Assembly (NCBI GenBank): GCA_024281825.1
Contig: JAMWZY010000002.1
Coordinates: 62,001 to 126,000, forward strand
DNA: 64,000 nucleotides
Direction: 5' to 3'
DNA from: Nitrosomonas sp.
GTDB lineage: Bacteria > Pseudomonadota > Gammaproteobacteria > Burkholderiales > Nitrosomonadaceae
Part shown: positions 49,793 to 61,924 of the stretch, piece by piece
How the letters are laid out: each line of letters starts with the position of its first letter
Position numbering within the stretch: the stretch's first letter is position 1
The notes under the pieces: generated by a model
Seen by the model: the letters and a program-made list of their open reading frames with translations, nothing else
Told to the model about the DNA's origin: nothing
The model's database searches: none
Program-made: the position numbers and the translations under genes

Positions 49793-50038
49793 CTACATAT
49801 CGTGAGATTCTGATACTTCAATTGGGATAGTCACAGACTTTGCAGGCACTACCGTAGAAATAGCATGCTTATATACCATCTGTGTAACAGAGTTCTTCAG
49901 CAGTACCACATATTGGTCAAACGAATCAATTTGTCCCTGCAATTTAATTCCATTCACCAAATATATCGATACCGGAATATGCTCTTTCCTTAATATGTTG
50001 AGAAACGGATCTTGCAGCAGCTGCCCCTTATTACCCAT
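49793..50038 (-). CDS. hfq: RNA chaperone Hfq
   Basis: 81 aa. Sm1 motif ([20 protein letters not shown]) and Sm2 ([10 protein letters not shown]) are complete, with the proximal-face QDPFLN and rim residues present. Hfq pairs small RNAs with mRNA targets. First gene of the operon; an AAGGAATTACC context lies before its ATG. The C-terminal tail is short, as in other betaproteobacteria. Confidence 0.98.
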   Translation of the reverse strand: MGNKGQLLQDPFLNILRKEHIPVSIYLVNGIKLQGQIDSFDQYVVLLKNSVTQMVYKHAISTVVPAKSVTIPIEVSESHDM

Positions 50039-50292
50039 AGGTAATTCCTTATTCTAATTATGGTTAGCGGAATAGTGACTCTACTTCATTTTTTTGTGTA
50101 AATCTAGCAATTCACGCTAAACAAGCTAAATTTCACAGATAATTTAATTGCACCTTATTAATCACCATTCATCAATTGATGATCGATAATATACGTATAA
50201 TAATATCTCTAAATGGAAGCATTTATTCTAAAAAAAACAAATGCTTCCATAATCTTACGCATTACCACTAACTTTTTTTTACAAAAGCCAGA
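50039..50292. other. Intergenic region between the peroxidase gene and hfq
   Basis: 254 bp. It should contain the hfq promoter (minus strand). A perfect 12-bp inverted repeat, ATGGAAGCATTT (50213-50224) and AAATGCTTCCAT (50239-50250), surrounds a 14-nt loop with an eight-A run, about 40 bp past the peroxidase stop. A T-run lies in the loop, not after the stem, so it is not a canonical terminator on either strand. Confidence 0.5.
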
Positions 50293-51285
50293 TTAAAACG
50301 GTGCCGGCTTAGGTGTATTGTTGTTTGACGGCGGCAAAATCGGCAATTTGATATTGGGCTGATCACCCGTCAGTGTTTTTAAAAATGCAACAATACTATC
50401 CACATCCTTTTCATTTAAATCTTTATTGAGTTGCACTTTCCCCATGGTTCTGACCGCATCCTCTAATGAGGTCACAGCACCATCATGAAAGTAGGGATAG
50501 GTTAATTCGATATTGCGCAAAGTAGGTACTTTAAATACATTTAAATCTTCGTCCTTTCCTGTGACAGCTTTTCTGCCTTCAATTTTACTAGCAGTTTTAT
50601 AGGGTGTATGTACTCCAAACTTCTGATACATAGCGCCCCCTACTGCCGCACCAGAATGGCAACTTACACAACCTATATTCTTAAATAATTCGTATCCTTC
50701 TAATTCTTGTTGATTGATTGCAGCCTTATCACCCTGTAGCCACTTATCAAAACGTGAATTGGGTGTCACCAAAGTATCTTCAAAAGCTGCGATCGCTTCT
50801 GTGACTTTATCGATATTAATTTCTTTGGAGCCAAATGCTTTCTCAAAATAACCGTGATATTGCGGAATGGATTGAATGACTTCAATGGCCAATTTATGGG
50901 TAGATCCCATTTCTCCAGGATTCGCAATAGGCCCACCAGCTTGTTCTTTAAGATCTTTGGCACGCCCATCCCAGAATTGCGCCAGACTCATGCTTGAATT
51001 TAGCACAGTTGGAGCATTAATAGGGCCTTGAAACCATTTGTGACCTATTGAACTTGGAATATTATCCGTCCCGCCCATGCTTAAGTTATGACAAGAATTA
51101 CAGGAAATAAAACCGGACTTAGATAACCTTGGATCAAAAAACAGCATTTTACCTAACTCAACCATATCTGGATTTTTTACAACCGCAGGTTTAATAGGTT
51201 GAATAGGTTCATTGGCTGAAGCATTCATCGAAATAGCAAATGCGCTAATCGATAACAGTGATGCAACCAGTGTACGTACCTTCAT
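50293..51285 (-). CDS. Di-haem cytochrome c peroxidase (CcpA/MauG family)
   Basis: 330 aa, periplasmic: signal peptide 1-24 (SMNASA|NE). Two haem c sites are seen, CNSCH (near 61) and CVSCH (near 206), with the family blocks FFDPRLSKSG, PTVLNSSM, FWDGRAKDLKEQ and PTLRNIELTYPYFHDGAV. It reduces hydrogen peroxide with electrons from cytochrome c. A Pro/Asn-rich C-terminal tail (about 310-330) is extra. Transcribed alone; ammonia oxidisers commonly carry such peroxidases. Confidence 0.94.
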   Translation of the reverse strand: MKVRTLVASLLSISAFAISMNASANEPIQPIKPAVVKNPDMVELGKMLFFDPRLSKSGFISCNSCHNLSMGGTDNIPSSIGHKWFQGPINAPTVLNSSMSLAQFWDGRAKDLKEQAGGPIANPGEMGSTHKLAIEVIQSIPQYHGYFEKAFGSKEINIDKVTEAIAAFEDTLVTPNSRFDKWLQGDKAAINQQELEGYELFKNIGCVSCHSGAAVGGAMYQKFGVHTPYKTASKIEGRKAVTGKDEDLNVFKVPTLRNIELTYPYFHDGAVTSLEDAVRTMGKVQLNKDLNEKDVDSIVAFLKTLTGDQPNIKLPILPPSNNNTPKPAPF

Positions 51286-51477
51286 CGATATTCTCCCTTA
51301 GAAACAAAAACACTTTACATTAAAACACGACTGTAATGGCGCAGCCGGTTACGCCTGACTAAGTTCAGCAAACGATATCACACTAGGAAGATTTATATCA
51401 GTTAATCTGCGATCACAAACTGAGTCATTCAGTTATGGTTCCGTCAAGCTTCAATACAGTAATACTTATGTATTTAT

Positions 51478-52059
51478 TTATCCGATAATTTTTTCTTCAC
51501 TGGAGCAATCGTTTACTTCAGTTTGTTTTTCGATCACATCATTATTTGTTATTATCTTATTGTTATAATCTTTTCCCTGACAACAATCCAGCTTTAGAAG
51601 TCGCGCTAGTTCTGTTAATGCTTGCATGTATACCTTTCTTTTGAATTCAACGACCGAGTCTAGTTCCACCCAATATTGATTCCATCTCCAAGCATCAAAC
51701 TCCGGATGCGTGCTACGACGCAATGATACATCGCTATCATGTCCCGTTAAACGCAGTAAATACCAAATTTGCTTCTGCCCTTTATAATTACCACGCCACT
51801 CACGTCTTATCCACCGCTCTGGCACCTCATAGCGTAACCAGTCTTTCGTACGACCAACAATTTGTACGTGATTGGAGTGCAAACCGATCTCCTCGGTTAA
51901 TTCCCGATACATAGCTTGCTCCGGGCTTTCGCCTGATTTAATACCACCTTGCGGAAATTGCCAAGAATTTTGTTTGATGCGTTTGCCCCAAAATACTTCG
52001 TTTCTAGAATTCAGCAAGATAATACCAACATTCGGGCGATATCCATTACGGTCTATCAT
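51478..52059 (-). CDS. rppH: RNA pyrophosphohydrolase RppH
   Basis: 193 aa Nudix hydrolase that removes pyrophosphate from mRNA 5' ends to start decay. The Nudix box [20 protein letters not shown] (about 38-57) is intact and the [18 protein letters not shown]-terminus is diagnostic. A polar C-terminal extension (about 165-193) has no known function. It is divergent from proS, the usual betaproteobacterial layout. Confidence 0.95.
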   Translation of the reverse strand: MIDRNGYRPNVGIILLNSRNEVFWGKRIKQNSWQFPQGGIKSGESPEQAMYRELTEEIGLHSNHVQIVGRTKDWLRYEVPERWIRREWRGNYKGQKQIWYLLRLTGHDSDVSLRRSTHPEFDAWRWNQYWVELDSVVEFKRKVYMQALTELARLLKLDCCQGKDYNNKIITNNDVIEKQTEVNDCSSEEKIIG

Positions 52060-52279
52060 GTGAATTATCCATTTTGATTCATCAAGTATGTAGATTTTTT
52101 CATACTTTCCTTCAGATTGAAAGTATCACAAAAAATAAAAAACTGACTTCGAAGATAGATCATTCTTTCACTTTGCTCATAATTTAATGAAATGCAGAAC
52201 TCCACTTGGATTCATGCGCACTAACACTATTTATTTCAGAGTAGAATAACGATCCTTTTTAATTTCGGCGGAATGAACT

Positions 52280-53989
52280 ATGCGTGTTTCGCAATTTTTT
52301 ATTTCTACTCTTAAAGAAGCACCGACAGAAGCTGAGCTCATCAGCCATAAACTTATGTTGCGCGCAGGGCTAATTAAACGCCTTGGAAGCGGGCTTTACA
52401 CCTGGATGCCATTAGGTCTCAGAATATTGCGCAAAGTCGAAAATATCGTACGTGAAGAAATGAACGCCAGTGATGCCATCGAAGTTCTTATGCCAGCAGT
52501 ACAACCCAGTGAGCTATGGCAAGAAACCGGGCGCTGGGATGTATTCGGTCCGCAAATGCTAAAAATCAAAGACCGACATGAACATGATTTTTGCTTTGGC
52601 CCAACCCACGAAGAAATCATCACAGACATTATACGCAGGGAAGTTAAAAGTTACCGTCAGTTACCTATCAATTTTTATCAAATACAAACCAAGTTTCGCG
52701 ACGAAATCCGCCCACGCTTCGGTGTTATGCGTGCACGCGAATTTATCATGAAAGATGCCTATTCTTTTCATGTTGATGAATCAAGCTTACTAAAAACCTA
52801 TCAACTCATGCATGAAACGTATAGCCGTATTTTCACTCGACTGGGGTTAAAATTCCGAGCTGTTGCGGCAGATACTGGCGCAATTGGCGGCAGTCATTCG
52901 CATGAATTCCATGTGCTTGCCGATTCGGGAGAGGATGCAATCGCGTTTTGTCCAACCTCGGATTACGCCGCCAATATAGAATTGGCCACCACTCTACCCG
53001 CATCAAATTCACGCTCTGCACCACAGGGTGAAATGCAGAAAGTATCAACACCGAATAAGAAAACTTGTGCCGAAGTAGCAGACTTTTTAGGCATTCCACT
53101 AGAGAAAACATTGAAAACTTTAGCCATCAAAGCAAACAATCAATTTTTTCTACTGTTATTGCGTGGCGATCATCAGCTCAATGAATTAAAGGTCAAAAAA
53201 ATACCCTTCTTATCCGAATTTGAAATGGCAAGCGAGCAGGATATTCTACAGCAAACTGGCACAATTCCCGGTTACATTGGACCCATTGGGGTAAATGGTC
53301 CCATTATCGCTGATCAAACAGTAGTGAATATGAGTAACTTTGCATGTGGCGCAAATGTAGAAGGATTTCACTTAACGCAAGTCAATTTTGATCGCGATTT
53401 AAAAATACCCGAATATATTTTTGATATCCGCAATGTAGTCAATGGCGATAGCTCTCCGGATGGGAAGGGTCAATTAGAAATTTGCCGCGGGATAGAGGTA
53501 GGCCATATTTTTCAATTAAGGACTAAATATTCACAGCTCATGAAGGCAAGTTTTTTAGATGAATCTGGACAATCACGTTGGATGGAAATGGGATGTTACG
53601 GTATTGGCATTTCACGTATCGTTGCAGCTGCTATTGAACAAAATCATGACGATCATGGTATTATTTTTCCTCCTGCCATGGCACCATTTCAACTAGCGAT
53701 TGTGCCAATTGGCTTGGAAAAAAGTGAATTGGTCAAACAAACCGCTGAGAAACTGTATCGGATGTTTATGAATGAAGGTATTGAAGTGCTGCTAGATGAT
53801 CGTAATGAGCGCCCCGGCGTGATGTTCGCAGATATGGAGCTGATTGGCATCCCTCATCGAATTGTCATCGGTGAACGTGGACTAAAACAATCAATAATCG
53901 AATATCAAGAACGTAAAGATCAAGCTGCACAATCAATTGCTACTGATGAAATTTTATTCTTTATCAAGCAAAAGCTATGCATCTACTAA
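52280..53989 (+). CDS. proS: Prolyl-tRNA synthetase
   Basis: 569 aa bacterial-type ProRS. Class II motif 1 ([15 protein letters not shown]), motif 2 ([18 protein letters not shown]) and motif 3 ([16 protein letters not shown]) are present. An editing INS domain lies between motifs 2 and 3 (about 225-400), which clears mischarged Ala-tRNA. It overlaps the next gene by 13 bp. Confidence 0.98.
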   Translation: MRVSQFFISTLKEAPTEAELISHKLMLRAGLIKRLGSGLYTWMPLGLRILRKVENIVREEMNASDAIEVLMPAVQPSELWQETGRWDVFGPQMLKIKDRHEHDFCFGPTHEEIITDIIRREVKSYRQLPINFYQIQTKFRDEIRPRFGVMRAREFIMKDAYSFHVDESSLLKTYQLMHETYSRIFTRLGLKFRAVAADTGAIGGSHSHEFHVLADSGEDAIAFCPTSDYAANIELATTLPASNSRSAPQGEMQKVSTPNKKTCAEVADFLGIPLEKTLKTLAIKANNQFFLLLLRGDHQLNELKVKKIPFLSEFEMASEQDILQQTGTIPGYIGPIGVNGPIIADQTVVNMSNFACGANVEGFHLTQVNFDRDLKIPEYIFDIRNVVNGDSSPDGKGQLEICRGIEVGHIFQLRTKYSQLMKASFLDESGQSRWMEMGCYGIGISRIVAAAIEQNHDDHGIIFPPAMAPFQLAIVPIGLEKSELVKQTAEKLYRMFMNEGIEVLLDDRNERPGVMFADMELIGIPHRIVIGERGLKQSIIEYQERKDQAAQSIATDEILFFIKQKLCIY

Positions 53990-54597
53990 TCTGTACAGCA
54001 ATTTTACTAGTATTATTTTCAAGTTCTCTGACTGCGAATCAGCAACGCTACGAATACGAATCCGCTAGCACACAAACTATTTCTTTTCATGAGATTAGTG
54101 ACCAAGCTGTTTCGTATATTGAGTATGCTGCCATTGCAGATAATATCGCTTGGCTTACCACAATGAGTCAACGCATGGAAAAATTCATACCTAATTCAAT
54201 CGAACGTGATGAATTTCTGCGCACAGTTTATTATGAATCAAAGCGTGCGGGACTTGACCCACAAATTGTATTGAGCGTCATTCAAGTTGAAAGTCGCTTC
54301 AACAAATACGCTATTTCAAGTGCCGGTGCGCGCGGCTATATGCAAGTAATGCCATTTTGGGTTGATGTCATCGGTCAGCAAGAACATAACCTTTTTCATT
54401 TACGCGTAAATCTACGCTATGGATGCACCATTTTGCGGCACTATCTCGATATAGAAAAAGGCGATTATTTTCGTGCATTGGGTCGATATAATGGCAGTCT
54501 CGGTGTAGCCACCTATCCTCAATTGGTGTTTGATAAATGGTCAACCCAGTGGCGATACTCCTCCCCTTCTTCTCATCGCCAACTAGCCAGCCAATAA
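53977..54597 (+). CDS. Lytic transglycosylase (SLT domain)
   Basis: 206 aa. A signal peptide (1-20, SSSLTA|NQ) is followed by an SLT catalytic domain (about 88-190). The catalytic Glu lies in [15 protein letters not shown] and the downstream [11 protein letters not shown] and GRYNGSLG blocks match MltE/Slt-type enzymes. It cleaves peptidoglycan glycan strands. The 13-bp overlap with proS is a recurrent arrangement in betaproteobacteria. Confidence 0.93.
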   Translation: MHLLICTAILLVLFSSSLTANQQRYEYESASTQTISFHEISDQAVSYIEYAAIADNIAWLTTMSQRMEKFIPNSIERDEFLRTVYYESKRAGLDPQIVLSVIQVESRFNKYAISSAGARGYMQVMPFWVDVIGQQEHNLFHLRVNLRYGCTILRHYLDIEKGDYFRALGRYNGSLGVATYPQLVFDKWSTQWRYSSPSSHRQLASQ

Positions 54598-54610
54598 AAA
54601 GGGATTTTTG

Positions 54611-55096
54611 TTATTTTTGTGGTGACTTGGATGAAATGAATTGTTCAATGCTGTCACGAGAAACAATCCCTAATTGACGCGCAGCCGGCTCTCCGTTCGG
54701 ATCATAAAAATAAGTACTGGGTAATAAAGAAATTTCATCAATCTGCGCAGCAAGCTGTCGGTTACCTAACACAATAGGATAATTAATAGCCATTGATTGG
54801 GCAAAATCCAGCACCATCTTCGGATCATCCATATCCATCGCAACACCAATGATCATGATATCTTGGCGATTGCCATATAACGCGATTAAATCAGGAATTT
54901 CTTTTAAGCATGGTGGACACCAAGTTGCCCAAAAATTCACAATCACCCAACGCCCTTTATAATCGGAAAGCTGATGAATCTTTCCTGTTGTATCTTGAAA
55001 CTGAAATGCAAATATTTTCGTACAAAACAATAAGGAAATCCCTATCAATAACGTAGTTGTCGTATGTTTTAACACCTTATAATTCCTAAAATTCAA
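54611..55096 (-). CDS. TlpA-like periplasmic thioredoxin
   Basis: 161 aa with a signal or anchor segment (about 10-30) and a thioredoxin fold. The active site is CPPC in WATWCPPCLKEIPDLI, preceded by WVIVNFWA, and the cis-proline loop is LLPSTYF. Members reduce periplasmic disulfides, often in cytochrome c maturation. It lies between the transglycosylase and leuA and is probably a separate unit. Confidence 0.9.
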   Translation of the reverse strand: MNFRNYKVLKHTTTTLLIGISLLFCTKIFAFQFQDTTGKIHQLSDYKGRWVIVNFWATWCPPCLKEIPDLIALYGNRQDIMIIGVAMDMDDPKMVLDFAQSMAINYPIVLGNRQLAAQIDEISLLPSTYFYDPNGEPAARQLGIVSRDSIEQFISSKSPQK

Positions 55097-55108
55097 TCAC
55101 CTTTCACT

Positions 55109-56641
55109 TTATATTTGTGGATGCGCACGCTCCAATTTATTGCATAACTTATTGAGTGCATTCAGATAAGCTTTTGCAGAAGCTACTACAATATCTGTAT
55201 CAGCGCCTTGTCCGTTAACGATACGATCAGACTTATACAACCGCACAGTCACTTCTCCTTGTGCATCCGTTCCGCTGGTAATATTATTCACCGAATACAA
55301 TTGCAATTGAGCGCCGCTACTCAACAATGATTCAATAGCACGAAAAGTCGCGTCAACTGGACCACTTCCTTGCGACTCGGCATGCATTTCATTGCCATTC
55401 TCAGAAATTACTATACGTGCATAAGGCACCTCTCCGGTCTCGCTATGTACGATCAACGATACAAGCCGGAAACATTCATGCTGCACAATCACTTCATCTG
55501 AAACGAGCGCATACAAATCCTCATCAAATATTTCATGCTTTTTGTCAGCTAATTCCTTGAAACGCATGAACATACTATTAAGCATTTCCTCGGACTCAAA
55601 TTCAATCCCTAGCTCAGTTAATCGAGCACGAAAAGCATTGCGTCCAGAATGTTTCCCCAACAATAATTTATTTGCGCCCCAACCCACATCTTCTGCACGC
55701 ATGATTTCATATGTTTCCCGATGTTTCAAAACACCATCTTGATGAATACCAGACTCGTGCGCAAAAGCATTTGCACCCACTATTGCTTTATTCGGCTGCA
55801 CCGGAAACCCAGTAATGCTTGACACCAATTTACTAGCCGATACGATATGTGTTGCATCAATACGAGTATCACAGGGAAAATAATCTTGGCGTGTTCGAAT
55901 AGCCATCACCACCTCTTCTAAAGAAGCATTGCCGGCCCTTTCACCCAATCCATTAATCGTACATTCAATTTGCCGTGCACCATTCATCACCGCAGCAAGC
56001 GAGTTCGCTACTGCTAATCCCAAATCATTGTGGCAATGTACTGAAAAAATAGCCTTATCAGAATTTGGAATTCGTTCTCGCAATTGATTAATCAGCTTGC
56101 CAAATTGGTCCGGCATGGTATAGCCCACTGTATCCGGAATATTTAACGTAGTCGCCCCAGCATCAATAACTAATTCGAGAATCCGGCATAAAAAATCTAT
56201 TTCCGAGCGACCCGCATCCTCTGGGGAAAATTCAACATTATCAGTATACTGACGCGCCCATTTCACGGCTTTTACCGCCTGCTCGATTACCTGCTCAGGT
56301 GCCATTCTGAGTTTATTTTTCATATGAATTGGTGATGTGGCAATAAACGTATGGATTCGGGCAGATTGCGCACCTTTCAACGCCTCACCTGTACGTTGAA
56401 TGTCCGTCTCAATTGCACGTGCTAAACCACATACTGTACTTTCTTTGACCGAATCAGCCACAGCCCTGACCGCCTCAAAATCTCCATTGGAAGCTGCAGG
56501 AAAACCGGCTTCAATCACATCAACCCTCATACGCTCCAATTGCCAGGCAATACGCACTTTTTCTTCTTTAGTCATGGAAGCGCCAGGACTTTGTTCACCA
56601 TCTCGCAGGGTCGTATCAAAAATAATTAAATGCTCTTGCAT
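55109..56641 (-). CDS. leuA: 2-isopropylmalate synthase LeuA
   Basis: About 510 aa. Condenses acetyl-CoA with 2-oxoisovalerate, the first leucine step. [12 protein letters not shown] near the start, [16 protein letters not shown] (near 200) and [15 protein letters not shown] (near 230) are diagnostic. A C-terminal LeuA regulatory domain (about 385-500) gives leucine feedback. I start at the ATG at 56641, six bases after GGAG; an ATG just before it and a GTG at 56653 are alternatives. Confidence 0.97.
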   Translation of the reverse strand: MQEHLIIFDTTLRDGEQSPGASMTKEEKVRIAWQLERMRVDVIEAGFPAASNGDFEAVRAVADSVKESTVCGLARAIETDIQRTGEALKGAQSARIHTFIATSPIHMKNKLRMAPEQVIEQAVKAVKWARQYTDNVEFSPEDAGRSEIDFLCRILELVIDAGATTLNIPDTVGYTMPDQFGKLINQLRERIPNSDKAIFSVHCHNDLGLAVANSLAAVMNGARQIECTINGLGERAGNASLEEVVMAIRTRQDYFPCDTRIDATHIVSASKLVSSITGFPVQPNKAIVGANAFAHESGIHQDGVLKHRETYEIMRAEDVGWGANKLLLGKHSGRNAFRARLTELGIEFESEEMLNSMFMRFKELADKKHEIFDEDLYALVSDEVIVQHECFRLVSLIVHSETGEVPYARIVISENGNEMHAESQGSGPVDATFRAIESLLSSGAQLQLYSVNNITSGTDAQGEVTVRLYKSDRIVNGQGADTDIVVASAKAYLNALNKLCNKLERAHPQI

Positions 56642-56758
56642 CATACTCTCCACTTAGAGAAGAAAAATTACATTACTCAATACTGTTTCTGATATAAAAC
56701 TCGTTACAAGAATTTTATAGTTTGCTTAAAATTAAAATATAGGAATGAATAGGAAAAT

Positions 56759-56851
56759 TTAGCGCGCAAGGCGCAGCAGGAAATTCTGCGAAGCCATAAA
56801 AGGCTGCGCTAGAACAGCAGTGCAACAGCGAAGTTGGTTATTTATTTGCAT
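56759..56851 (-). repeat. GC-rich intergenic element, possible dispersed repeat
   Basis: A 93-bp segment richer in G+C than its surroundings, between pssA and leuA. It holds hairpins AGCC/GGCT (56792-56805) and GCGCAGC/GCTGCGC (56771-56809). On the minus strand it encodes a 30-codon ORF (MQINNQLRCCTAVL...) ending in FLLRLAR. Such short peptides are familiar from dispersed intergenic repeats in related genomes, but that is from memory. I see no second copy in this window. Confidence 0.35.
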
Positions 56852-56898
56852 ATCACTCATGAATATAAATCGTTTTTTTCTATTAGACAATAGATTAA

Positions 56899-57690
56899 TT
56901 ACGAAATTGGAGGTTCACTGATATTTTTCTTGTTTCTATTTTTTCCTAAAAAACGCCAAAGCTTAACAGCATAACCTGACAAGGCATAACATAAAAACAA
57001 ACTAAACAACACCAAGGGAGGATGGCTTGGAATCAATACAAAGAAAAACAACATCAACAAAAAGATTGTGAAAAAAGGCACTCTTCGACGTAAATTAATC
57101 TCTTTCCCGCTATAGAAAGGTATATTACTAACCATAGTCAAGGCGGCAAATAATGTAATACCTGCTGCAATGAATTGAATGTTCACCCCATCAATCTGTA
57201 TTCCAAAATCAATGGTTACCCATACCAACCCAGCAATTAATCCAGCAGCAGCGGGACTTGGCAAGCCCTGAAAGAAGCGTTTGTCGACAATATTGATATT
57301 AGTATTAAATCGCGCCAACCTTAAAGCTGCACAAGCACAATAAATAAAAGCAATAATCCAACCCCATTGCCCCATATCTTTTAGCGCCCATTCGTAAATG
57401 ATCAGTGCAGGCGCCATACCGAAAGAAACCATATCTGACATACTGTCATACTCTGCCCCAAATTCGCTCTGCGTACCGGTTAATCGAGCTACTCGACCAT
57501 CCAGTCCATCCAACACCATCGCAATAAAAATGGCAGTAGCAGAATACTCAAAATTACCATTCATCGCTTGTACGATGGCATAGAATCCAGCAAAAAGCGC
57601 AGCTGTTGTGAATAAATTGGGCAACAAATAAATACCACGACGTCTCAAGCGAGTTTTAAGAACGATACGCTCCGGCGGAGAATCAGACAT
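56899..57690 (-). CDS. pssA: Phosphatidylserine synthase PssA
   Basis: 263 aa, about eight membrane segments, CDP-alcohol phosphatidyltransferase type II. The catalytic motif DGRVAR-x8-G-x3-D-x3-D (DGRVARLTG ... GAEYDSMSD, near 64-86) is complete. It makes phosphatidylserine from CDP-diacylglycerol and serine. It lies directly downstream of psd, so both steps to phosphatidylethanolamine are adjacent. Confidence 0.96.
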   Translation of the reverse strand: MSDSPPERIVLKTRLRRRGIYLLPNLFTTAALFAGFYAIVQAMNGNFEYSATAIFIAMVLDGLDGRVARLTGTQSEFGAEYDSMSDMVSFGMAPALIIYEWALKDMGQWGWIIAFIYCACAALRLARFNTNINIVDKRFFQGLPSPAAAGLIAGLVWVTIDFGIQIDGVNIQFIAAGITLFAALTMVSNIPFYSGKEINLRRRVPFFTIFLLMLFFFVLIPSHPPLVLFSLFLCYALSGYAVKLWRFLGKNRNKKNISEPPIS

Positions 57691-57800
57691 GGCTATACTT
57701 CCAAAAGAAACGTTTTAACTGATACTAGATTAATTTCCGACTAGATAATCACAAACTAGAATAATACTTTTTTTGTTTACTACTGCTACAAATTTATCAA

Positions 57801-58445
57801 TTATCGGAATTCAGCCAGGATAGTTTGAGTTGCTGAAACTTTATCGCCAATATTGACATTAATTTTGATATTTAAAGGTAGGTAAACATCGACACGCGAA
57901 CCAAACCGGATAAAACCAAAGCGTTGCCCACGCTGCAAATGATCTTTGATAGCAATATGACAAACAATCCGTTTGGCAATCAAACCAGCCACTTGCACGC
58001 AAGTCACGTCAGCCCCATTATCAGCCTTAATCCATAGAGCATTACGTTCATTTTCTAACGATGCTTTAGGCAAATCAGCATTGATAAATTTCCCTGGGAA
58101 ATACCATTTATCTTGCACTTCGCCATCCACTGGACTGCGATTCGAGTGCACATTAAATACATTCATAAATACGCTAATCTTGACCGAATCACGCTTTAAA
58201 TAAGGGTCTTGAGTTTTCTCAACTGCCACAATCCTACCATCGGCCGGCGCCAAGATAGCATTTCGATTTTCCGGAATTTCTCGAGGTGGATCACGGAAAA
58301 ACTGCAATACAAAAAATGAGATTACCCAAAAGGGTATGGCCCAAAGCCAATCGACAAATACCGTTACCCCAATGGCAGCTAAAAATGCTATCGCAATAAA
58401 TAGCCACCCTTCTCGGGCAATGATTGGATGAGGATAATATGTCAT
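57801..58445 (-). CDS. psd: Phosphatidylserine decarboxylase, short type
   Basis: 214 aa, the short Psd form. An N-terminal membrane region (about 12-45) is followed by the catalytic block. [13 protein letters not shown] (near 92-104) is characteristic and the pyruvoyl-forming serine lies in [12 protein letters not shown] (near 180). It converts phosphatidylserine to phosphatidylethanolamine after self-cleavage. Clustered with ilvC and pssA, as in many betaproteobacteria. Confidence 0.95.
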   Translation of the reverse strand: MTYYPHPIIAREGWLFIAIAFLAAIGVTVFVDWLWAIPFWVISFFVLQFFRDPPREIPENRNAILAPADGRIVAVEKTQDPYLKRDSVKISVFMNVFNVHSNRSPVDGEVQDKWYFPGKFINADLPKASLENERNALWIKADNGADVTCVQVAGLIAKRIVCHIAIKDHLQRGQRFGFIRFGSRVDVYLPLNIKINVNIGDKVSATQTILAEFR

Positions 58446-58500
58446 AAATAAAATAGTGTTGATGAAATACGATAAAAAAATCAGACTGAATGCGTATAAA

Positions 58501-59574
<1,074 letters not shown>

Positions 59575-59649
59575 TTACTAGGGTGTTTTGTCACACTCTC
59601 AAGCCCCGTAACCTAATCACTTATCAATTATTTCTAGAATATTGGGAGA

Positions 59650-60141
59650 TTATACCCTTAAAACCCATTCACCGCGCCCTATACCACAAGCACCGGTGCG
59701 CACTGTTTCCAGCACGGCGCTACGATCAATGGATTCAAGAAAAGCATCCAATTTAGAACTGGTGCCAGTCAATTCAATGGTATAAGATTTATTGGTTACA
59801 TCAATAATAGATCCTCTGAAAATTTCAGTCAGTCGCATCATTTCATCGCGCTCAGCTCCTATCGCGCGTACTTTAACCAGCATTAATTCTCGCTCGATGT
59901 GATCGCCTTCATTAAGATCAATGATCTTCACTACTTCAATCAATTTATTCAATTGTTTAGTTACCTGTTCGACTACTTCGTCGGAACCAATTGTAACGAG
60001 CGTCATACGTGACAGCGTTGGGTCTTCTGTAGGAGCTACCGTCAAAGACTCAATATTGTAGCCACGTGCAGAAAATAAACCAGCAACACGAGATAAAGCA
60101 CCTGATTCATTCTCCATCAACAAAGAAATTATATGTCGCAT
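59650..60141 (-). CDS. ilvH: Acetolactate synthase small subunit
   Basis: 163 aa regulatory subunit with an N-terminal ACT domain (about 4-75, SLLMENESGALSRVAGLFSARG) and a C-terminal domain (about 85-160). It binds valine and stimulates the catalytic subunit. The gene begins 6 bp after ilvB, so they are co-translated. Confidence 0.97.
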   Translation of the reverse strand: MRHIISLLMENESGALSRVAGLFSARGYNIESLTVAPTEDPTLSRMTLVTIGSDEVVEQVTKQLNKLIEVVKIIDLNEGDHIERELMLVKVRAIGAERDEMMRLTEIFRGSIIDVTNKSYTIELTGTSSKLDAFLESIDRSAVLETVRTGACGIGRGEWVLRV

Positions 60142-60147
60142 TTATTT

Positions 60148-61851
60148 TTATACCAAAATCATTTCAGATAAACCTTTACCACCTGGCACCATAGGAAAGA
60201 CGTTTTCAGTCTGATCCGTAATAAAATCCAAAAATACTAGTTGATCTTTAAGTTTGAACGCTTCTTTCAAAGCGCCTTCAACATCTTCAGGATGCTCAAT
60301 TTTTATACCAACATGCCCATAACTTTCGGACAACTTAACAAAATCCGGCAATGCATTCATATAGGATTCCGCATAGCGGTTACCGTGAAAGAATTCTTGC
60401 CATTGCCGCACCATTCCCATATAGCGATTATTCAAATTGACAATCTTAAGCGGCAGCCGATATTGTTTACAAGTAGACAATTCTTGAATGCACATCTGAA
60501 TACTAGCTTCACCCGTAATGCAGGCAACTTTACCCTTTGGATTTGCAAGTTGCACGCCCATAGCCGCAGGCATGCCAAAACCCATGGTTCCCAATCCACC
60601 GGAATTAATCCAGCGTCGCGGTTTGTCAAATTTATAAAACTGCGCAGCCCACATCTGGTGCTGTCCGACATCAGAAGTAATAAACGCATCGCCTTTGGTA
60701 ATTTGATAGAGCTTCTCGATCACCATCTGCGGTTTGATAATCTTGCTATCACGATCAAATCTCAAACAATCCCGTTCTCGCCATAAATTAATCTGCTTCC
60801 ACCACTCTTTCAATGATGGCAACTCGGGTTTCTTTTTCTCAGTTTTAAGTAATTTTATTAATTCTTTCAATACATCCAACACATCCCCGACAATTGGCAC
60901 ATCCACCTTGACACGCTTAGAAATCGAAGAAGGATCGATATCAATATGGATAATTTTTCTATTTTCGTTAGAAAAATGTTTAGGATTACCAATCACACGA
61001 TCATCAAAACGCGCACCAACCGCAATTAGCACATCGCAATATTGCATCGCCATATTGGCTTCATAGGTACCGTGCATTCCCAACATACCCAAAGACTGTT
61101 TGTCCGTTGCAGGAAAACCACCTAACCCCATTAAGGTATTGGTGCAAGGAAAATTCAACATCCTCGCAAGTTCCGTCAGCTGTTCTGCAGCATCACTGAG
61201 AATCACACCACCCCCTGCGTAAATCATAGGCCGCTTAGCATCCAGAATCAGCTCGGCAGCTTTCTTGATTTGACGGGAATTTCCTTTGATAACAGGGTTA
61301 TACGAACGCATTGTAACTTTATCGGGATAAACAAACTGGGTTTGTTGCTGCGTAACATCTTTGGGAATATCGACCAATACGGGCCCTGGACGACCGGTTG
61401 ATGCGATATAAAACGCCTTTTTAATTGTTACAGCTAGCTCAGAAACATCTTTCACTAAAAAATTATGTTTCACGCAAGGCCGTGTGATGCCAACGGTATC
61501 TACTTCCTGAAATGCATCTAAACCAATTGCACCAGTAGGTACCTGACCGCTGATAATCACGAGAGGAATCGAATCCATATAGGCTGTAGCGATCCCTGTT
61601 ACCGCATTAGTCACACCCGGGCCAGAGGTTACCAAAGCAACGCCAACTTTATCGCTAGAGCGCGCATAACCATCCGCAGCATGAATCGCCGCTTGCTCAT
61701 GCCGCACCAAGATATGCCGAACTTTATCCTGTTTAAATAATTCATCATAAATAAATAATACCGCTCCACCAGGATAGCCAAAAATACACTGCACCCCTTC
61801 CTCTTGTAAGCAGCGTATCGTAATTTCAGCGCCGGTTAATTCCGCATTCAT
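60148..61851 (-). CDS. ilvB: Acetolactate synthase large subunit
   Basis: 567 aa ThDP/FAD enzyme for the first common isoleucine/valine step. The N-terminal catalytic Glu lies in VRHEQAAIHAADGYARSS. FAD-region and C-terminal ThDP blocks (TSDVGQHQMWAAQFY, NRYMGMVRQWQEFF) are typical. One oddity: the ThDP/Mg motif, GDG in E. coli IlvI, reads G447-E448-A449 (CITGEAS). Glu is usual here in betaproteobacteria, as I recall, but the Ala is unexpected. Followed by ilvH. Confidence 0.96.
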   Translation of the reverse strand: MNAELTGAEITIRCLQEEGVQCIFGYPGGAVLFIYDELFKQDKVRHILVRHEQAAIHAADGYARSSDKVGVALVTSGPGVTNAVTGIATAYMDSIPLVIISGQVPTGAIGLDAFQEVDTVGITRPCVKHNFLVKDVSELAVTIKKAFYIASTGRPGPVLVDIPKDVTQQQTQFVYPDKVTMRSYNPVIKGNSRQIKKAAELILDAKRPMIYAGGGVILSDAAEQLTELARMLNFPCTNTLMGLGGFPATDKQSLGMLGMHGTYEANMAMQYCDVLIAVGARFDDRVIGNPKHFSNENRKIIHIDIDPSSISKRVKVDVPIVGDVLDVLKELIKLLKTEKKKPELPSLKEWWKQINLWRERDCLRFDRDSKIIKPQMVIEKLYQITKGDAFITSDVGQHQMWAAQFYKFDKPRRWINSGGLGTMGFGMPAAMGVQLANPKGKVACITGEASIQMCIQELSTCKQYRLPLKIVNLNNRYMGMVRQWQEFFHGNRYAESYMNALPDFVKLSESYGHVGIKIEHPEDVEGALKEAFKLKDQLVFLDFITDQTENVFPMVPGGKGLSEMILV

Positions 61852-61924
61852 GCTTTCTGTATCCCAATATCAAAAATCAGTTAAAAACCGTTCATTTAAT
61901 CACAACAACGTCGATCACCCAAGA

